DNA of 64,000 nt, from assembly GCF_001907675.1 (NCBI RefSeq), contig NZ_MPNT01000001.1, positions 434,001 to 498,000 on the forward strand, read 5' to 3'. This document shows positions 49,781 through 59,425 of this stretch, one piece after another; position 1 is the first letter of the stretch, and every line of letters begins with the position of its first letter. The position numbers and the translations under genes were made by a program. Below the pieces are notes generated by a model. That model searched no databases. It saw only the letters and a program-made list of their open reading frames with translations, and was not told the origin of the DNA. This DNA comes from Mycobacterium paraffinicum (GTDB taxonomy: Bacteria; Actinomycetota; Actinomycetes; Mycobacteriales; Mycobacteriaceae).

Positions 49781-50407
49781 TCACCTCTGCTGCGGACGAC
49801 GGTCACGCAGCATGGTGCGGTTGACAGCCCCGAGCCGGATGGCGGCGTTGGCCAGCCGGACGCGGCGATCTCCCTCGGTGTTGATGCCGAACTTGTCGTA
49901 CAGGTGTTGCAGATGTTGCTTGACGGCCGCCTCGGTAACGAATAGCTCCTGGGCCATCCGACGTACCGATGCGGGCTCGGGAAACGGGTCATCGGAGACA
50001 AACGGGCGACACAAAGCCTTGAGGACTTCGAGTTCGCGCACGGTCATCCGGGGCGGCCGCAAGATGGACTTACCCGTCTCGGTTTCTTGATCGCCCGGCG
50101 CTTCGTCGGCCCCCCTCGTCATCCAGAAGACCAATCGTGAACTGCCGAGCCGCAATTCGTCCCCGGACCGCAGGATCCGCTCTGCCGCGATCTTTTCGCC
50201 GTTGACAAAGGTGCCGTTGCGGCTACCCAGATCCCGGACGGACCAGGCCTGCCCGAAGTTCTCCAAGACCGCGTGTACACGCGAGACGGTCGCGTCGTGC
50301 TCGAGTGCCACGGCATTGGTCAAGGACTTGCCGAGCGTCACTCGTTCACCACTGAGCGCGATCAGCTCGCGCCCTGACGGCTTCCAGACCTCCAAATGGG
50401 AAGACAT
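49781..50407 (-). CDS. FHA-domain protein with LuxR-like C-terminal HTH
   Basis: A 208-residue cytosolic protein. Residues about 20-95 form a forkhead-associated domain ('VTLGKSLTNAVALEHDATVSRVHAVLE'-type, with 'DLGSRNGTFVNGEKI'), which binds phosphothreonine. The C-terminal part has 'MTVRELEVLKALCRPF' and 'RRMAQELFVTEAAVKQHLQHLYDKFGI', a winged-helix/LuxR-like DNA-binding motif. AGGAGGGG precedes ATG 50407. It is convergent with the sigma factor gene (41 bases between stops). The domain order suggests a transcription regulator controlled by a Ser/Thr kinase; a transmembrane kinase is encoded 3.6 kb away, but a link is only a guess. Confidence 0.82.
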   Translation of the reverse strand: MSSHLEVWKPSGRELIALSGERVTLGKSLTNAVALEHDATVSRVHAVLENFGQAWSVRDLGSRNGTFVNGEKIAAERILRSGDELRLGSSRLVFWMTRGADEAPGDQETETGKSILRPPRMTVRELEVLKALCRPFVSDDPFPEPASVRRMAQELFVTEAAVKQHLQHLYDKFGINTEGDRRVRLANAAIRLGAVNRTMLRDRRPQQR

Positions 50408-50535
50408 ACTGACCCCTCCTGTCAGGCCAATTCTGACCCCCAACGCAAAGCTTGGTCGCTGCCGCGAGAATATTCAGTCAGAATGACGACAGCAAACCTT
50501 CGGGCACGTTGGTCGGCGCGGGGTCGACCGTCAGC

Positions 50536-51690
50536 TCATTCGCCCTGTGCGTACCGCTTGGCGAATATCCGCCTGCGGGAGAACGGCGACAACACCGCCT
50601 CGTAGTGGCCGAGCAGCTCGTCACAGATGACCGGCCAACTGCGGCCGAGCACACTGCGCCGGGCCGCCGGTGCGTAGCGGTGGCGTTCGTCGATCAGATG
50701 GGTGACGGCCGCGGGCAACCTCGCCTCGAACTCGTCGACGCCCAGTAACAAACCGGTGCGCCACGGCGTGACGAGGTCGCGTGGGCCGCCGGCGTCGGGG
50801 GCGATCACCGGCAACCCCGACGCCAGCGCTTCCTGCACGACTTGGCAAAACGTCTCATGCTCGCCGGGATGGACGAAGACGTCCATGCTGGCGTACGCCA
50901 CGGCGAGTTCGTCGCCGTACAGCGCGCCGGTGAAAACCGCTGTCGGCATCGCCTTTTGCAACTTGGCGCGGTCGACGCCGTCGCCGACGACGACGAGTTG
51001 CACGTCGCCGCGCGCCGCCAGCGGGATCAGCCGCTCCACGTGCTTCTCGGGAGCCAACCGGCCGACGAAGCCGACGATCGGCTTGCCCTGCGGCGACCAT
51101 CGGCGCCGCAGCGCCTCGTCCCTTCCCGACGGGGCGAACCGCAGCACGTCGACACCGCGCGCCCAGCGGTGCACCCGGGGGAAGCGGTGCTCGCCAAGCG
51201 ATTCCACGGTCACCGTGGACGGCGCCAGGGTGCGGTCGGCGAGGCTGTGCAGATGCCGGAACCAGGCCCACGCGGCCCGCGACGTCATCGGGATGCCATA
51301 GCTGGCCGCGAAACCCGGTACGTCCGTTTGATAAACGGCGACCGTCGGCACCCCCAGCCAGCGTGCCGCCTTGACGCCGCCATAGCCCAATAACGCGGGC
51401 GAGGCCAAATGCACCACGTGCGGGTCGAATCCGCGCAACACGCTCACCATGCGGGGCGTCGGCACGCCGAGTGGCAGCGTGGTGACCTTCGGAAACATCC
51501 GCGAGGGAACGCGATGCACGCGGATTCCGTCGTGGACGCGATCCGCCGGGGTCACGCCGGGAGGGGTGTCCGGGGCGATGACGAGGGCTTCGTGACCGGT
51601 CCGGCGCAAATGCTCGAGTACCCGGAGCACCGAGTTGCTGACACCATTGACTTCCGGCAGGAACGATTCGGCGACGATGGCAACGCGCAC
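50536..51690 (-). CDS. mgtA: GDP-mannose-dependent alpha-mannosyltransferase MgtA
   Basis: A 384-residue GT-B (GT4) glycosyltransferase, equivalent to Rv0557 by sequence and position. The N-terminal '[27 protein letters not shown]' pattern, '[21 protein letters not shown]' at the domain junction and '[35 protein letters not shown]'-type C-terminal donor site (E-x7-E) are all present. It transfers mannose to a glucuronosyl-diacylglycerol acceptor in the synthesis of a membrane glycolipid related to lipomannan. It is the first gene downstream of the Rv0556-like gene on the same strand, 89 bases away. Confidence 0.9.
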   Translation of the reverse strand: MRVAIVAESFLPEVNGVSNSVLRVLEHLRRTGHEALVIAPDTPPGVTPADRVHDGIRVHRVPSRMFPKVTTLPLGVPTPRMVSVLRGFDPHVVHLASPALLGYGGVKAARWLGVPTVAVYQTDVPGFAASYGIPMTSRAAWAWFRHLHSLADRTLAPSTVTVESLGEHRFPRVHRWARGVDVLRFAPSGRDEALRRRWSPQGKPIVGFVGRLAPEKHVERLIPLAARGDVQLVVVGDGVDRAKLQKAMPTAVFTGALYGDELAVAYASMDVFVHPGEHETFCQVVQEALASGLPVIAPDAGGPRDLVTPWRTGLLLGVDEFEARLPAAVTHLIDERHRYAPAARRSVLGRSWPVICDELLGHYEAVLSPFSRRRIFAKRYAQGE

Positions 51691-51779
51691 ACCACTACGG
51701 TGTCAGCGCCTGCTGTCGCGAAGGTTGCCTGCGGGCATACGTCGCGCGAAATCTGCTGGTCGGGCGCTTCCAACCCCGG

Positions 51780-52295
51780 CTAGGCCGGTGTCGCCGCGGC
51801 CTCGTCACGGCGATCGAGCAGCTTGTCCAGCACCGCCAGCCCGATCAGGAGGACCGTCGCGGCCAGCCAGCACACCACCGCGATGGAGCCGGCCGGGATG
51901 ATGGCCAGCCCGGCATTGCGGTGCTGCACCCGAACCAGATTGGGGTCGTTCTTGTTGTACTCGACGTAAATCCGCATGCCCGTGGCCAGATGCGACGGGT
52001 ACAGGACACCGAGCTCCGGGCGGTACGTGACCCGCTCGGGGGTGACGAACTCGATGGTGGAACGACGCGGCCCGGCGCTGAGCACCTCGGCCTGCGCCAC
52101 GCCCATGTTGTGTTGAATCGCAATGTCGTCGCGCCAGGCGCCGGCGACCAGCAAGATCGACTGCAGGGTGACCAAGCCGGTCACGATCAGCACCGCGATG
52201 CGGGCCCAGCGCAACGCGATCCGGGACCGGGTGTTGGGCGGCTTGTCGCTGCGACCGTGAATCAGTATGTGCAGCAGCCTTTTCAGGTGGTTCAC
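51780..52295 (-). CDS. DUF3592-like membrane protein (Rv0556 type)
   Basis: A 171-residue protein with two helices ('IAVLIVTGLVTLQSILLVAGAW' and 'SIAVVCWLAATVLLIGLAVL') flanking an exported loop ('VAQAEVLSAGPRRSTIEFVTPE', 'YVEYNKNDPNLVRVQHR'), the usual DUF3592 arrangement. The function is unknown. The start is GTG 52295, 7 bases after the menD stop, which gives the same length as I recall for Rv0556 (171 residues). It is translated in the menD transcript. Confidence 0.78.
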   Translation of the reverse strand: MNHLKRLLHILIHGRSDKPPNTRSRIALRWARIAVLIVTGLVTLQSILLVAGAWRDDIAIQHNMGVAQAEVLSAGPRRSTIEFVTPERVTYRPELGVLYPSHLATGMRIYVEYNKNDPNLVRVQHRNAGLAIIPAGSIAVVCWLAATVLLIGLAVLDKLLDRRDEAAATPA

Positions 52296-52302
52296 GAGAT
52301 CC

Positions 52303-53928
52303 TCAAAGGGCTGCCTTGATGGCCGCATGCAGCTGCCGCAGCGAGGACCGGTCGGCCTTGACCTCCAGCACCCGCATCCCGGCCGCGGGTTCGTCGAGCG
52401 CCGCGCCCAGCTCGCCGACCTCGATCTGCCGGCTCTCGACGTGATAGGCGCGGCACAGCGCACCCACGTCGACGTCGTGCGGCGTGCCGAAGATGCGCGA
52501 CGACACGTCGGAGAACCGCGGGTCGCCCTGCTCGAGCAGCTCGAAGATGCCGCCGCCGTTGTCGTTGGAGACCACGATGGTCAGCTCGCGCGGCGTCGGC
52601 TCGGTGGGCCCGATCAGCAGCCCGGAGCTGTCGTGGACGAACGTCAGGTCACCGATCAGCGCGACGGTGCGCCCCTGGTAGGCGAGCGCGGCCCCGATCG
52701 CGGTGGACACCGTGCCGTCGATGCCGGCCACCCCGCGGTTGGAGCGGACCCGGATGCCGTGGGTGTCCAGGCCGACCAGGGCCGCGTCGCGGACCGGGTT
52801 GGACGCCCCCAGCACCAGCTGGTCACCGGGCCGCAGGGCGTCGGCCACGGCCGCCGCCACGTGCAAGCCGGTGGTCAGCGGGTGCGCCTCGAGCTGGCCG
52901 CGCACCGCGTCGTTGGCGTGCCGGTTGACCTCCGCGCAGCGCTTCAACCACGCCGGACTCGGGGTGCCGGTGGTGACCGCCCTCGTCCCCGTGGCCTGCG
53001 AGTTGCCCGACACGTCGGGCCAGCGCGGCCCGGTGGTCAACGCGTACACCGGCACCTGCGGATCGGCCAGCAGCGCCGACACCGGCCGGTGCAGGGTGGG
53101 CCGACCGAGCATGATCACCTGCTTCGGGCGCAGCAGCGGCAGGGCCAGCGGGTGCAGCGGGTTTTCCGGGGCGGGTGCCGTCGATTCGGCGACGGTCGGC
53201 AACTGCGCGAGGTTGGGGTGCACGCCGGCGCCGTGCCCGGCGATGACGATGGTGTCGGGCGACAGGTCGATGTCCAACGGCTGGTCGAACGTGACCGGCG
53301 GCGTGTAGGTCCACGCCCGCCCGCCGGGCCGCCCTGGCGGGGCGGCGGCGCGGTGGGGTTCGCGGTCGGGGACCAGGGGTTCGCGCAGCGGGATGTCGAA
53401 CTGCACCGGGCCGGCGTTGGCGGTGCGAGATCCCGTGGCGGCCGCCAAGACTCGGCAGGTGGCCGATCGCCAGGTGGCGTTGAGGGCGTCCAGCCGCTCG
53501 GGTGCGTCCTCGGCCAGGCCGAGGCTGATGGCGGCGCGGACCTGAGTGCCGAAGTAGCCCAGCTGCTCCATGGTCTGGTTGGCCCCGGTGCCCAACATCT
53601 CGTAGGGCCGGTTGGCCGACAGAACGATCAGCGGCACCCGCGCGTAGTTGGCCTCCACCACGGCCGGCCCGAGGTTGGCCACGGCGGTGCCCGACGTCAT
53701 CGCGACACACACGGGCGCGCCGGCGGCGATCGCCAGGCCGATGGCCAGGTAGCCGGCGGTGCGCTCGTCGATGCGGACGTGCAGCCGGATCCGGCCGGCG
53801 CGGTCCGCGTCGTGCAGCGCGAAGGCCAGCGGCGCGTTGCGCGACCCGGGGCACAGCACCACGTCGCGGACGCCGCCGCGAATCAGCTCGTCAACGACGA
53901 CGCGGGCCTGTGTCGTCGAGGGATTCAC
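52303..53928 (-). CDS. menD: SEPHCHC synthase MenD
   Basis: A 541-residue thiamine-diphosphate enzyme that joins isochorismate and 2-oxoglutarate in menaquinone synthesis. It shows '[20 protein letters not shown]', '[14 protein letters not shown]' (with the Glu that activates ThDP), and near the C-terminus '[15 protein letters not shown]' and '[15 protein letters not shown]' (GDx...NNGG cofactor motif). The length is normal. The start is GTG 53928. It is followed by the Rv0556-like gene and mgtA on the same strand and is divergent from a Ser/Thr kinase, 79 bases away. Confidence 0.93.
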   Translation of the reverse strand: MNPSTTQARVVVDELIRGGVRDVVLCPGSRNAPLAFALHDADRAGRIRLHVRIDERTAGYLAIGLAIAAGAPVCVAMTSGTAVANLGPAVVEANYARVPLIVLSANRPYEMLGTGANQTMEQLGYFGTQVRAAISLGLAEDAPERLDALNATWRSATCRVLAAATGSRTANAGPVQFDIPLREPLVPDREPHRAAAPPGRPGGRAWTYTPPVTFDQPLDIDLSPDTIVIAGHGAGVHPNLAQLPTVAESTAPAPENPLHPLALPLLRPKQVIMLGRPTLHRPVSALLADPQVPVYALTTGPRWPDVSGNSQATGTRAVTTGTPSPAWLKRCAEVNRHANDAVRGQLEAHPLTTGLHVAAAVADALRPGDQLVLGASNPVRDAALVGLDTHGIRVRSNRGVAGIDGTVSTAIGAALAYQGRTVALIGDLTFVHDSSGLLIGPTEPTPRELTIVVSNDNGGGIFELLEQGDPRFSDVSSRIFGTPHDVDVGALCRAYHVESRQIEVGELGAALDEPAAGMRVLEVKADRSSLRQLHAAIKAAL

Positions 53929-54007
53929 TACTACAGCCTGTCACAACCCGCCGACCGGGCGCCTGGAGCGGCCGGGCGGCGACGCCAGGGTCATTAGGAT
54001 TCATGGC

Positions 54008-55453
54008 ATGCCGCTTGACAACGGTGCCGTCTTCGCTGGTTACACCATTCAGCGTCTCCTCGGGTCCGGCGGAATGGGCGAGGTTTACCTGGCCCAGCAC
54101 CCGCGGCTGCCACGTTTGGACGCGCTGAAAATCCTGCCCGCCGCGTTAACTGAGGACGCCGACTTCCGGCAACGCTTCAACCGGGAGGCGGACCTGGCGG
54201 CCGGGCTGTGGCACCCGAACATCGTGGGATTGCACGATCGCGGCGAATTCGACGGCCAGCTGTGGATCACCATGGACTACGTCGACGGCACCGACGCCGC
54301 TCGGGCGCTGCGCATGCGCGACGGCGACTTGCCAGTGTGGGAAGTGCTGGAGATCGTCGCGGCCGTCGCCGACGCCCTCGACTACGCCCACCAGCGCAAC
54401 CTGCTGCATCGCGACGTGAAACCGGCCAACATCCTGCTGACCACGTCCGACTCGCAGCGGCGCCGAATCCTCTTGGCGGACTTCGGGATTGCCCGGCGAA
54501 GCGACGATATCAGCGGCCTGACGGTGACCAACGTGACGGTCGGCTCCATTGCCTACGCGGCACCCGAACAGCTGATGGGCGAGGCGATGGACGGGCGGGC
54601 GGATCAATATGCCTTGGCCGTCACCGCGTTTCACTTGCTGATCGGCAAGCCTCCGTTTCAGCATTCCAACGCGGCGGTCGTCATCGGCAAGCATCTCAAC
54701 GCCCCGCCGCCACCGCTGGCGCAGCACCGCCCGGAGCTGGCGGGGCTGGACCCGGTGTTGTCGAAGGCGCTGGCGAAGGACCCCGCCCAACGTTATGCGC
54801 GGTGCACCGACTTCGCGGCCGCCCTAGCGGACGCCGCCTCGACGGTTCACCAGCATCCGACGCGGCCCGCCCCCGTCTGGCCACCAGCGCCCGGTGCACC
54901 GGCACCCCAGGCATACGCGCCGTGGCAGCCGATGCCCCAGTACCCGGTGGGGCGACCCACCGCCCGCAGGTGGCCGGCGATCGTGGTGCCGCTGATCCTG
55001 GCGGTGCTGCTGCTGGGCGCCGCCGGCCTCGCCGCCACGCAGGTCCTGCGGCCGGACCCGGGGCCGTCGACCGCGGCGCCCCAATGGCAGCCGTACGTCG
55101 ACTACGCGAAGCAATTCACCGTCTGGCTGACCAGCCTGAGCCCAGCGTCCGCGGACAGCGACGTGCAGCGCATCATCGATGGATCGACCGGCGCCTTCCA
55201 CGATGACTTCGCGAACCAGGGCTCGGATTTCAGGAAGGTGGTCGCGCAGTCGAACGTGACGAGTCAAGGAACCGTGAAGAGCGCGGCCCTGGAGTCGGTC
55301 AACGGCTCGACGGCACATGTGCTGGTCGCCGCCACCTCCAAAGTGATGAATAACACTGGGGCGGCGCAGGACCCGCGGGACTGGCGGTTGGCCCTCGACG
55401 TGGAGAAGATGGGCGACACCTACAAGGTGTCCAAGGTGGAGTTCGTCTCATGA
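54008..55453 (+). CDS. Receptor-type Ser/Thr protein kinase
   Basis: A 481-residue membrane kinase. The kinase domain (about 1-270) has the P-loop '[15 protein letters not shown]', catalytic Lys in 'LDALKILP', '[13 protein letters not shown]' (HRD), '[10 protein letters not shown]' (DFG) and '[10 protein letters not shown]' (APE). A Pro-rich linker leads to one helix ('[22 protein letters not shown]') and an exported domain of about 130 residues resembling Mce-associated/DUF4878-type domains. ATG 54008 begins just before the kinase fold; the longer frame is antisense to menD. Its stop overlaps the next gene's ATG (ATGA). It is not an obvious orthologue of any PknA-L protein and interrupts the menD-bpoC order known from M. 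tuberculosis. Confidence 0.88.
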   Translation: MPLDNGAVFAGYTIQRLLGSGGMGEVYLAQHPRLPRLDALKILPAALTEDADFRQRFNREADLAAGLWHPNIVGLHDRGEFDGQLWITMDYVDGTDAARALRMRDGDLPVWEVLEIVAAVADALDYAHQRNLLHRDVKPANILLTTSDSQRRRILLADFGIARRSDDISGLTVTNVTVGSIAYAAPEQLMGEAMDGRADQYALAVTAFHLLIGKPPFQHSNAAVVIGKHLNAPPPPLAQHRPELAGLDPVLSKALAKDPAQRYARCTDFAAALADAASTVHQHPTRPAPVWPPAPGAPAPQAYAPWQPMPQYPVGRPTARRWPAIVVPLILAVLLLGAAGLAATQVLRPDPGPSTAAPQWQPYVDYAKQFTVWLTSLSPASADSDVQRIIDGSTGAFHDDFANQGSDFRKVVAQSNVTSQGTVKSAALESVNGSTAHVLVAATSKVMNNTGAAQDPRDWRLALDVEKMGDTYKVSKVEFVS

Positions 55454-55968
55454 CCGCCGGGCGGGGACGGCGTTTGGCGTGGTGGCTGCTGGTGGTGGCG
55501 CTGGCCATCGGGACGTTGGTCGCGGCGTCGGTGGGCGGGTGGGAGGCGCTGAGCAAGAGCCGCCCCCCGCTGCCACCCGTCGCCGACCAACCCGCCGCCC
55601 GCCAGGCGGCGATTCAGGCCGCGAGCACCGGGACAGTCAAGTTGCTCAGTTATTCACCCGACACCCTCGACCAGGACTTCGAGGCCGCCAAGGCGATGCT
55701 GACCGGCGATTTCCTGCGGTATTACGACAACTTCACCAGCCAGACCGTCAAGCCCAAGGCGCAACAGAAGGAGCTCAAGGCCTCCGCGACCGTCCCCCGG
55801 GCCGGCGTGGAAACGCTGACCGCGGACGAGGCGGCCGTTCTCGTGTTCGTCAACCAAACGACGACATCGAAGGACCAGCCGGCACCGACAACCAGCTCGA
55901 GCGCCGTGCGAGTGGGGTTGGCCAAGGTGAACGGGACCTGGCTGATCAACCGTTTCGATCCCGTGTGA
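55450..55968 (+). CDS. Mce-associated-like single-pass membrane protein
   Basis: A 172-residue protein with an N-terminal helix ('[21 protein letters not shown]') and an exported domain: '[22 protein letters not shown]', '[19 protein letters not shown]', ending '[20 protein letters not shown]'. These match the Mas (Mce-associated membrane protein) fold, which is NTF2-like. ATG 55450 overlaps the kinase stop by four bases, so the two are translationally coupled and the exported domain of the kinase has a similar pattern. It may form a sensing complex with the kinase or be a phosphorylation partner; that is inference. It ends 8 bases before the convergent bpoC stop. Confidence 0.75.
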   Translation: MTAGRGRRLAWWLLVVALAIGTLVAASVGGWEALSKSRPPLPPVADQPAARQAAIQAASTGTVKLLSYSPDTLDQDFEAAKAMLTGDFLRYYDNFTSQTVKPKAQQKELKASATVPRAGVETLTADEAAVLVFVNQTTTSKDQPAPTTSSSAVRVGLAKVNGTWLINRFDPV

Positions 55969-55976
55969 CCGCGGGC

Positions 55977-56759
55977 CTAGTTGCTGGCGAAGAACTTCAG
56001 CGCCGCCTCGTTGACGGCGTCGGGGCGTTCGAAGAACCCGAGGTGGCCGGCGTCGGGGATCTGCACGTAACGCCCGTTGGGCAGCGCGTCGGCGACCTCG
56101 CGCCCCAGGTAGGGCGGGGTCAGCACGTCGTCGGAGAAGCCGATCACGAGCACCGGCGTCGCGATGCTGCGGTAGGCCGGCAGCCGGTTGGTGTGCGGGG
56201 CGACGTCCAGCTGGCAGCGCGTGCCCGGGGTGGACTTGATCGGCCACATGGAAAACATCGCGATCCAGTCGGCGACCGCGACGTCGTCGTTAAGCGTCTT
56301 GCGCGAAAAGTTTTCCAGCAGGCGGATTTTCGCGTCGTAGGAGTTCGGCAGCTGGACCCCGGCATCGGTGAGCTCGGCCTCGGCGTCACGAAAGAACTGG
56401 CGCGCCTTGTCCATCCGGCCGCGGGTGCCCATCAACACCGCGGAGTGCACCAGTTCCGGCCGGGCCAGCATGAGTTCCTGGGCGATGAACGCGCCCATCG
56501 ACATGCCGACGACGCGGGCCGGTGCGGCGTTCAGCCCTTCGATCAGCGCCGCGGTGTCGGCCACCATGGTCTGGGTCGTGAAACCCTGTGCGTTCTCGGT
56601 GGCGCCGATCCCGCGGTTGTCGAAGGTGATGACGCGGTAGCCGGCCGCCAGGAACGCGGGGAGCTGATACGGGTGCCAGGTCCGCCCGGCGCCGCCGTGG
56701 CCGCTGATGAACACCACGGGCTCGCCGGAGCCGCGGTCGTCGTAAGCCAGGTTGATCAC
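55977..56759 (-). CDS. bpoC: Alpha/beta hydrolase BpoC (non-haem peroxidase-like)
   Basis: A 260-residue alpha/beta hydrolase equivalent to Rv0554. It has 'VVFISGHGGAGRTWHPY' (HGG), 'FDNRGIGATENAQGF', nucleophile 'VVGMSMGAFIAQEL', Asp in 'GFSDDVLTPP' and His in 'PDAGHLGFFERP'. It is named after bacterial non-haem haloperoxidases, but the physiological reaction is unknown; within a menaquinone operon, a MenH-like role (pyruvate elimination) has been suggested for such genes. GTG 56759 overlaps the menC stop by four bases. It is the distal gene of the amidohydrolase-menC-bpoC operon. Confidence 0.85.
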   Translation of the reverse strand: MINLAYDDRGSGEPVVFISGHGGAGRTWHPYQLPAFLAAGYRVITFDNRGIGATENAQGFTTQTMVADTAALIEGLNAAPARVVGMSMGAFIAQELMLARPELVHSAVLMGTRGRMDKARQFFRDAEAELTDAGVQLPNSYDAKIRLLENFSRKTLNDDVAVADWIAMFSMWPIKSTPGTRCQLDVAPHTNRLPAYRSIATPVLVIGFSDDVLTPPYLGREVADALPNGRYVQIPDAGHLGFFERPDAVNEAALKFFASN

Positions 56760-57748
56760 TCGGACGACGGTACAAGGAGCCGGTGGCAGGCCGTGACCCG
56801 GTCGATCCACCACTGCCGCCGCTCCGGGGGCGCGGCCAGGGCCCGCAACCGCGCCGGATCGGGGGTCACCGGCCCCACCGCCAGGGTGCCGTCGACGGGC
56901 GCGGCGACCTCGGCCACGTCCTCGACGAACAACCCGCCGGTGCCCAGCCCGCATGCGTGGCGCAACGCCGGCAGGGCCGCCGCGGCGGCCAGCCCGGCCG
57001 CGATGCCCACCGCCGAGTCGATCGCGCTGGAGACCACGACCGGGATGTCGATCTGCGCGGCGATCGACAGCATGGCCGAAACGCCGCCCAGCGGAGCGAC
57101 TTTGAGGACCGCGATGTCGGCGGCGCGGGCGCGGACCACCGCGAGCGGGTCGTCGGCCTTGCGGATGCTTTCGTCGGCGGCGATCGGCACGGCTGGCATC
57201 TCCGGCCGCCGGCGCAGCGCCGCGAGTTCCTCGACCGTCGCGCACGGCTGTTCGAGATATTCCAGCGGGCCGTCGGCGGTCAGGGCGGCCGCCGCCCGCA
57301 CCGCCTGCTCAACACTCCAGCCGCCGTTGGCGTCGACCCGCACGGTCGGCACCAGTTCGCGCACGGCGTTGACCCGGTCGACGTCGTCGGCCAGCGTCTG
57401 GCCGGGTTCGGCGACCTTCACCTTGGCCGTGCGGGCGCCCGGGAACCGGGACAGCACCTCACCCACCCGGTCGGCGTCGACGGCCGGCACGGTGGCGTTG
57501 ATCGGGATGCGGTCGCGGCGCGGCGGCGGCGGCGGGCGGTAGGCGGCCTCGATGCCGGCGGCCAGCCAATGCGCGGCCTCGGCCGGCGCGTACTCCAGGA
57601 AGGCCCCGAACTCGCCCCAGCCCGCCGGCCCCTCGATCAGCGCGACCTCCCGGGTGGTGATGCCGCGGAACCGCACCCGCATCGGCAGCGCGACCACGTG
57701 CAGGCGGTCCAGCAGGTCTTGCAGGCGGGGCGGGCGCGTGGGCGTCAC
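56756..57748 (-). CDS. menC: o-Succinylbenzoate synthase MenC
   Basis: A 330-residue enolase-superfamily enzyme that dehydrates SHCHC to o-succinylbenzoate. The catalytic set is visible: KxK in 'TAKVKVAEPG', metal ligands D in 'VRVDANGGWS', E in 'EYLEQPCA' and D in 'IAADESIRK', and the second Lys in 'IAVLKVAPLGG'. The length is normal for the actinobacterial type. The start is GTG 57748, overlapping the amidohydrolase stop by four bases; the much longer frame upstream is a shadow. It lies between the amidohydrolase and bpoC in a tight operon. Confidence 0.92.
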   Translation of the reverse strand: MTPTRPPRLQDLLDRLHVVALPMRVRFRGITTREVALIEGPAGWGEFGAFLEYAPAEAAHWLAAGIEAAYRPPPPPRRDRIPINATVPAVDADRVGEVLSRFPGARTAKVKVAEPGQTLADDVDRVNAVRELVPTVRVDANGGWSVEQAVRAAAALTADGPLEYLEQPCATVEELAALRRRPEMPAVPIAADESIRKADDPLAVVRARAADIAVLKVAPLGGVSAMLSIAAQIDIPVVVSSAIDSAVGIAAGLAAAAALPALRHACGLGTGGLFVEDVAEVAAPVDGTLAVGPVTPDPARLRALAAPPERRQWWIDRVTACHRLLVPSSE

Positions 57749-59349
57749 TGGCCGTAGACCTGGCGGCCCGCCAGGAATGTCGCGCGCACCTCGAGGTCGG
57801 CGATCTGTTCGGGTGGCACGGTCCGCGGGTCGGCCGACAGCACCACGAGGTCGGCGTACTTGCCCACTTCCAGCGAGCCGATCACGTCGTCGGAGAACAG
57901 CTGCCAGGCCGCGTCGATGGTCTGCGCGCGGATGGCCTGCTCGACCGTCAGCCGCTCCTCGGGCGCCAGCACCCGGCCGCTGGGCGCCGTCCGGGTGACC
58001 GCGACGCTGATGTTGCGCAGCGGCTCCTCGGGCGTGACCGGGGGGTCGTTGTGCAGCGAGATGCGCATGCCGGTGGCAACCGCGGAACCAGCTGGCATCC
58101 AACGGGATCCGCGTTCCGGGCCGAACAACCCGTCGACGATGATGTCGCCCCAATAGTGGATCTGGTCGACGAAGATGCTGCAGGTGACGCCGAGGTCGGC
58201 GGCGCGGCGCAGCTGCTCGGGCCGGATGGCGCCGACGTGCTCGAGCCGCAGCCGGTGGTCGTCGCGGGGGTGGCGGCGCAGGGCCTCCTCGTACACGTCG
58301 AGGATGGTGTCCACCCCGGCGTCGCCCTGCACATGGCAGGCCATCGGCCAGCCCAGCGGGAAGTAGGCGCCGACGATCTCGCCCAGCTGCTCGCGGGTGT
58401 AGTTGGCGTGGCCGCAGGAACCCGGCGGCACCCCGATGGTGCGGGTGGCGTCGGTGTCCAGGTACGGGAAGGACAGGGCGATGTTGCCGACCCACGGGGA
58501 GCCGTCGACCCAGATCTTGATGCCGACCTGGCGCAGCATGTCGTCGCCCTGGCCGGGGGTGGCGTCGGTGCGCATCTGCGGGTTGGAGATCTCGTAGGTG
58601 CGCAGCCGGACCGTGAGCTCGTCGCGCAGCCGCTCGACCACCGGGCCGAACGCCGGGTCGAAGGCCATCTCCGAGCAGGTGGTCAGGCCGGCGCGGTTGA
58701 GCCGCGCGCATTCGGCGAGCAGCATCGCCGGGTAGTCGCCGGGGGCGATGGCCCCGGCCAGCAGCGGGAACACCGCGCCGGTTTCCTCGGCGGTGCCGTC
58801 CAGGTCACCGTTTGCGTCGTGGCCGTACCGGGCGCCCTTGGGATCGGGGGTGTCGCGGGTCAGGCCGGCGCGCCGGGCCGCGTGCGAGTTGAAGTACGCC
58901 TTGTGCCCGGAGTTGTGGATGATGATCAGCGGCCCGTCCGGCGCGATCTCGTCCAGCCAGGCCAGCGTCGGCTGGGGCAACCCGGACTGCAGCAGCGGGT
59001 CCCAGCCGTTCAGGTAGGCGCCGGCCGCTCCCCTGGCGGCGACCTCGCGACGCACCGCGGCGACCACGTCGTCGGCGCCGGGCAGCGTGACGGGCCGGAT
59101 GTCGACGATCCGGTCCGACAGCGCCAGGGCCTCCATCAGCGGATGACCGTGCGCCTCAACGAATCCGGGCATCACGCAGCCGTCGCCGACGTCGATGGTC
59201 CGGGTGCTCGGGCCGATGTGCGCCTCAATGTCTTCGCGATTACCCACGGCGACGATGCGCCCGTCGGCGACGGCGAGCGCCTCGGCGGTGGGCCGTGCGT
59301 CGTCGACGGTGAGAACGGTTCCGATCACGACGAGCTCTGCCTGCGCCAT
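57745..59349 (-). CDS. Metal-dependent amidohydrolase (YtcJ-like, Rv0552 type)
   Basis: A 534-residue amidohydrolase, the same length as I recall for Rv0552. It has an N-terminal beta-sandwich, then 'VMPGFVEAHGHPLMEAL' (metal-binding HxH), 'IIHNSGHKAYFN', 'MACHVQGDAGVDTIL', 'HRLRLEHVGAI' and 'ISLHNDPPVTP' (Asp), and closes with 'GSLEVGKYADLVVLSADP', a family hallmark. The substrate is unknown; members hydrolyse N-formyl or cyclic amides. ATG 59349 is used. It is the first gene of the menC operon and is divergent from fadD8 with 76 bases between starts. Confidence 0.87.
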   Translation of the reverse strand: MAQAELVVIGTVLTVDDARPTAEALAVADGRIVAVGNREDIEAHIGPSTRTIDVGDGCVMPGFVEAHGHPLMEALALSDRIVDIRPVTLPGADDVVAAVRREVAARGAAGAYLNGWDPLLQSGLPQPTLAWLDEIAPDGPLIIIHNSGHKAYFNSHAARRAGLTRDTPDPKGARYGHDANGDLDGTAEETGAVFPLLAGAIAPGDYPAMLLAECARLNRAGLTTCSEMAFDPAFGPVVERLRDELTVRLRTYEISNPQMRTDATPGQGDDMLRQVGIKIWVDGSPWVGNIALSFPYLDTDATRTIGVPPGSCGHANYTREQLGEIVGAYFPLGWPMACHVQGDAGVDTILDVYEEALRRHPRDDHRLRLEHVGAIRPEQLRRAADLGVTCSIFVDQIHYWGDIIVDGLFGPERGSRWMPAGSAVATGMRISLHNDPPVTPEEPLRNISVAVTRTAPSGRVLAPEERLTVEQAIRAQTIDAAWQLFSDDVIGSLEVGKYADLVVLSADPRTVPPEQIADLEVRATFLAGRQVYGQ

Positions 59350-59425
59350 GTGCACGGATGCTAGTGATCGTCGCGCCCACGAGGGGGTGGCTGACTGGAA
59401 TTGCAACACGTTCTAGTCTTGGCCC

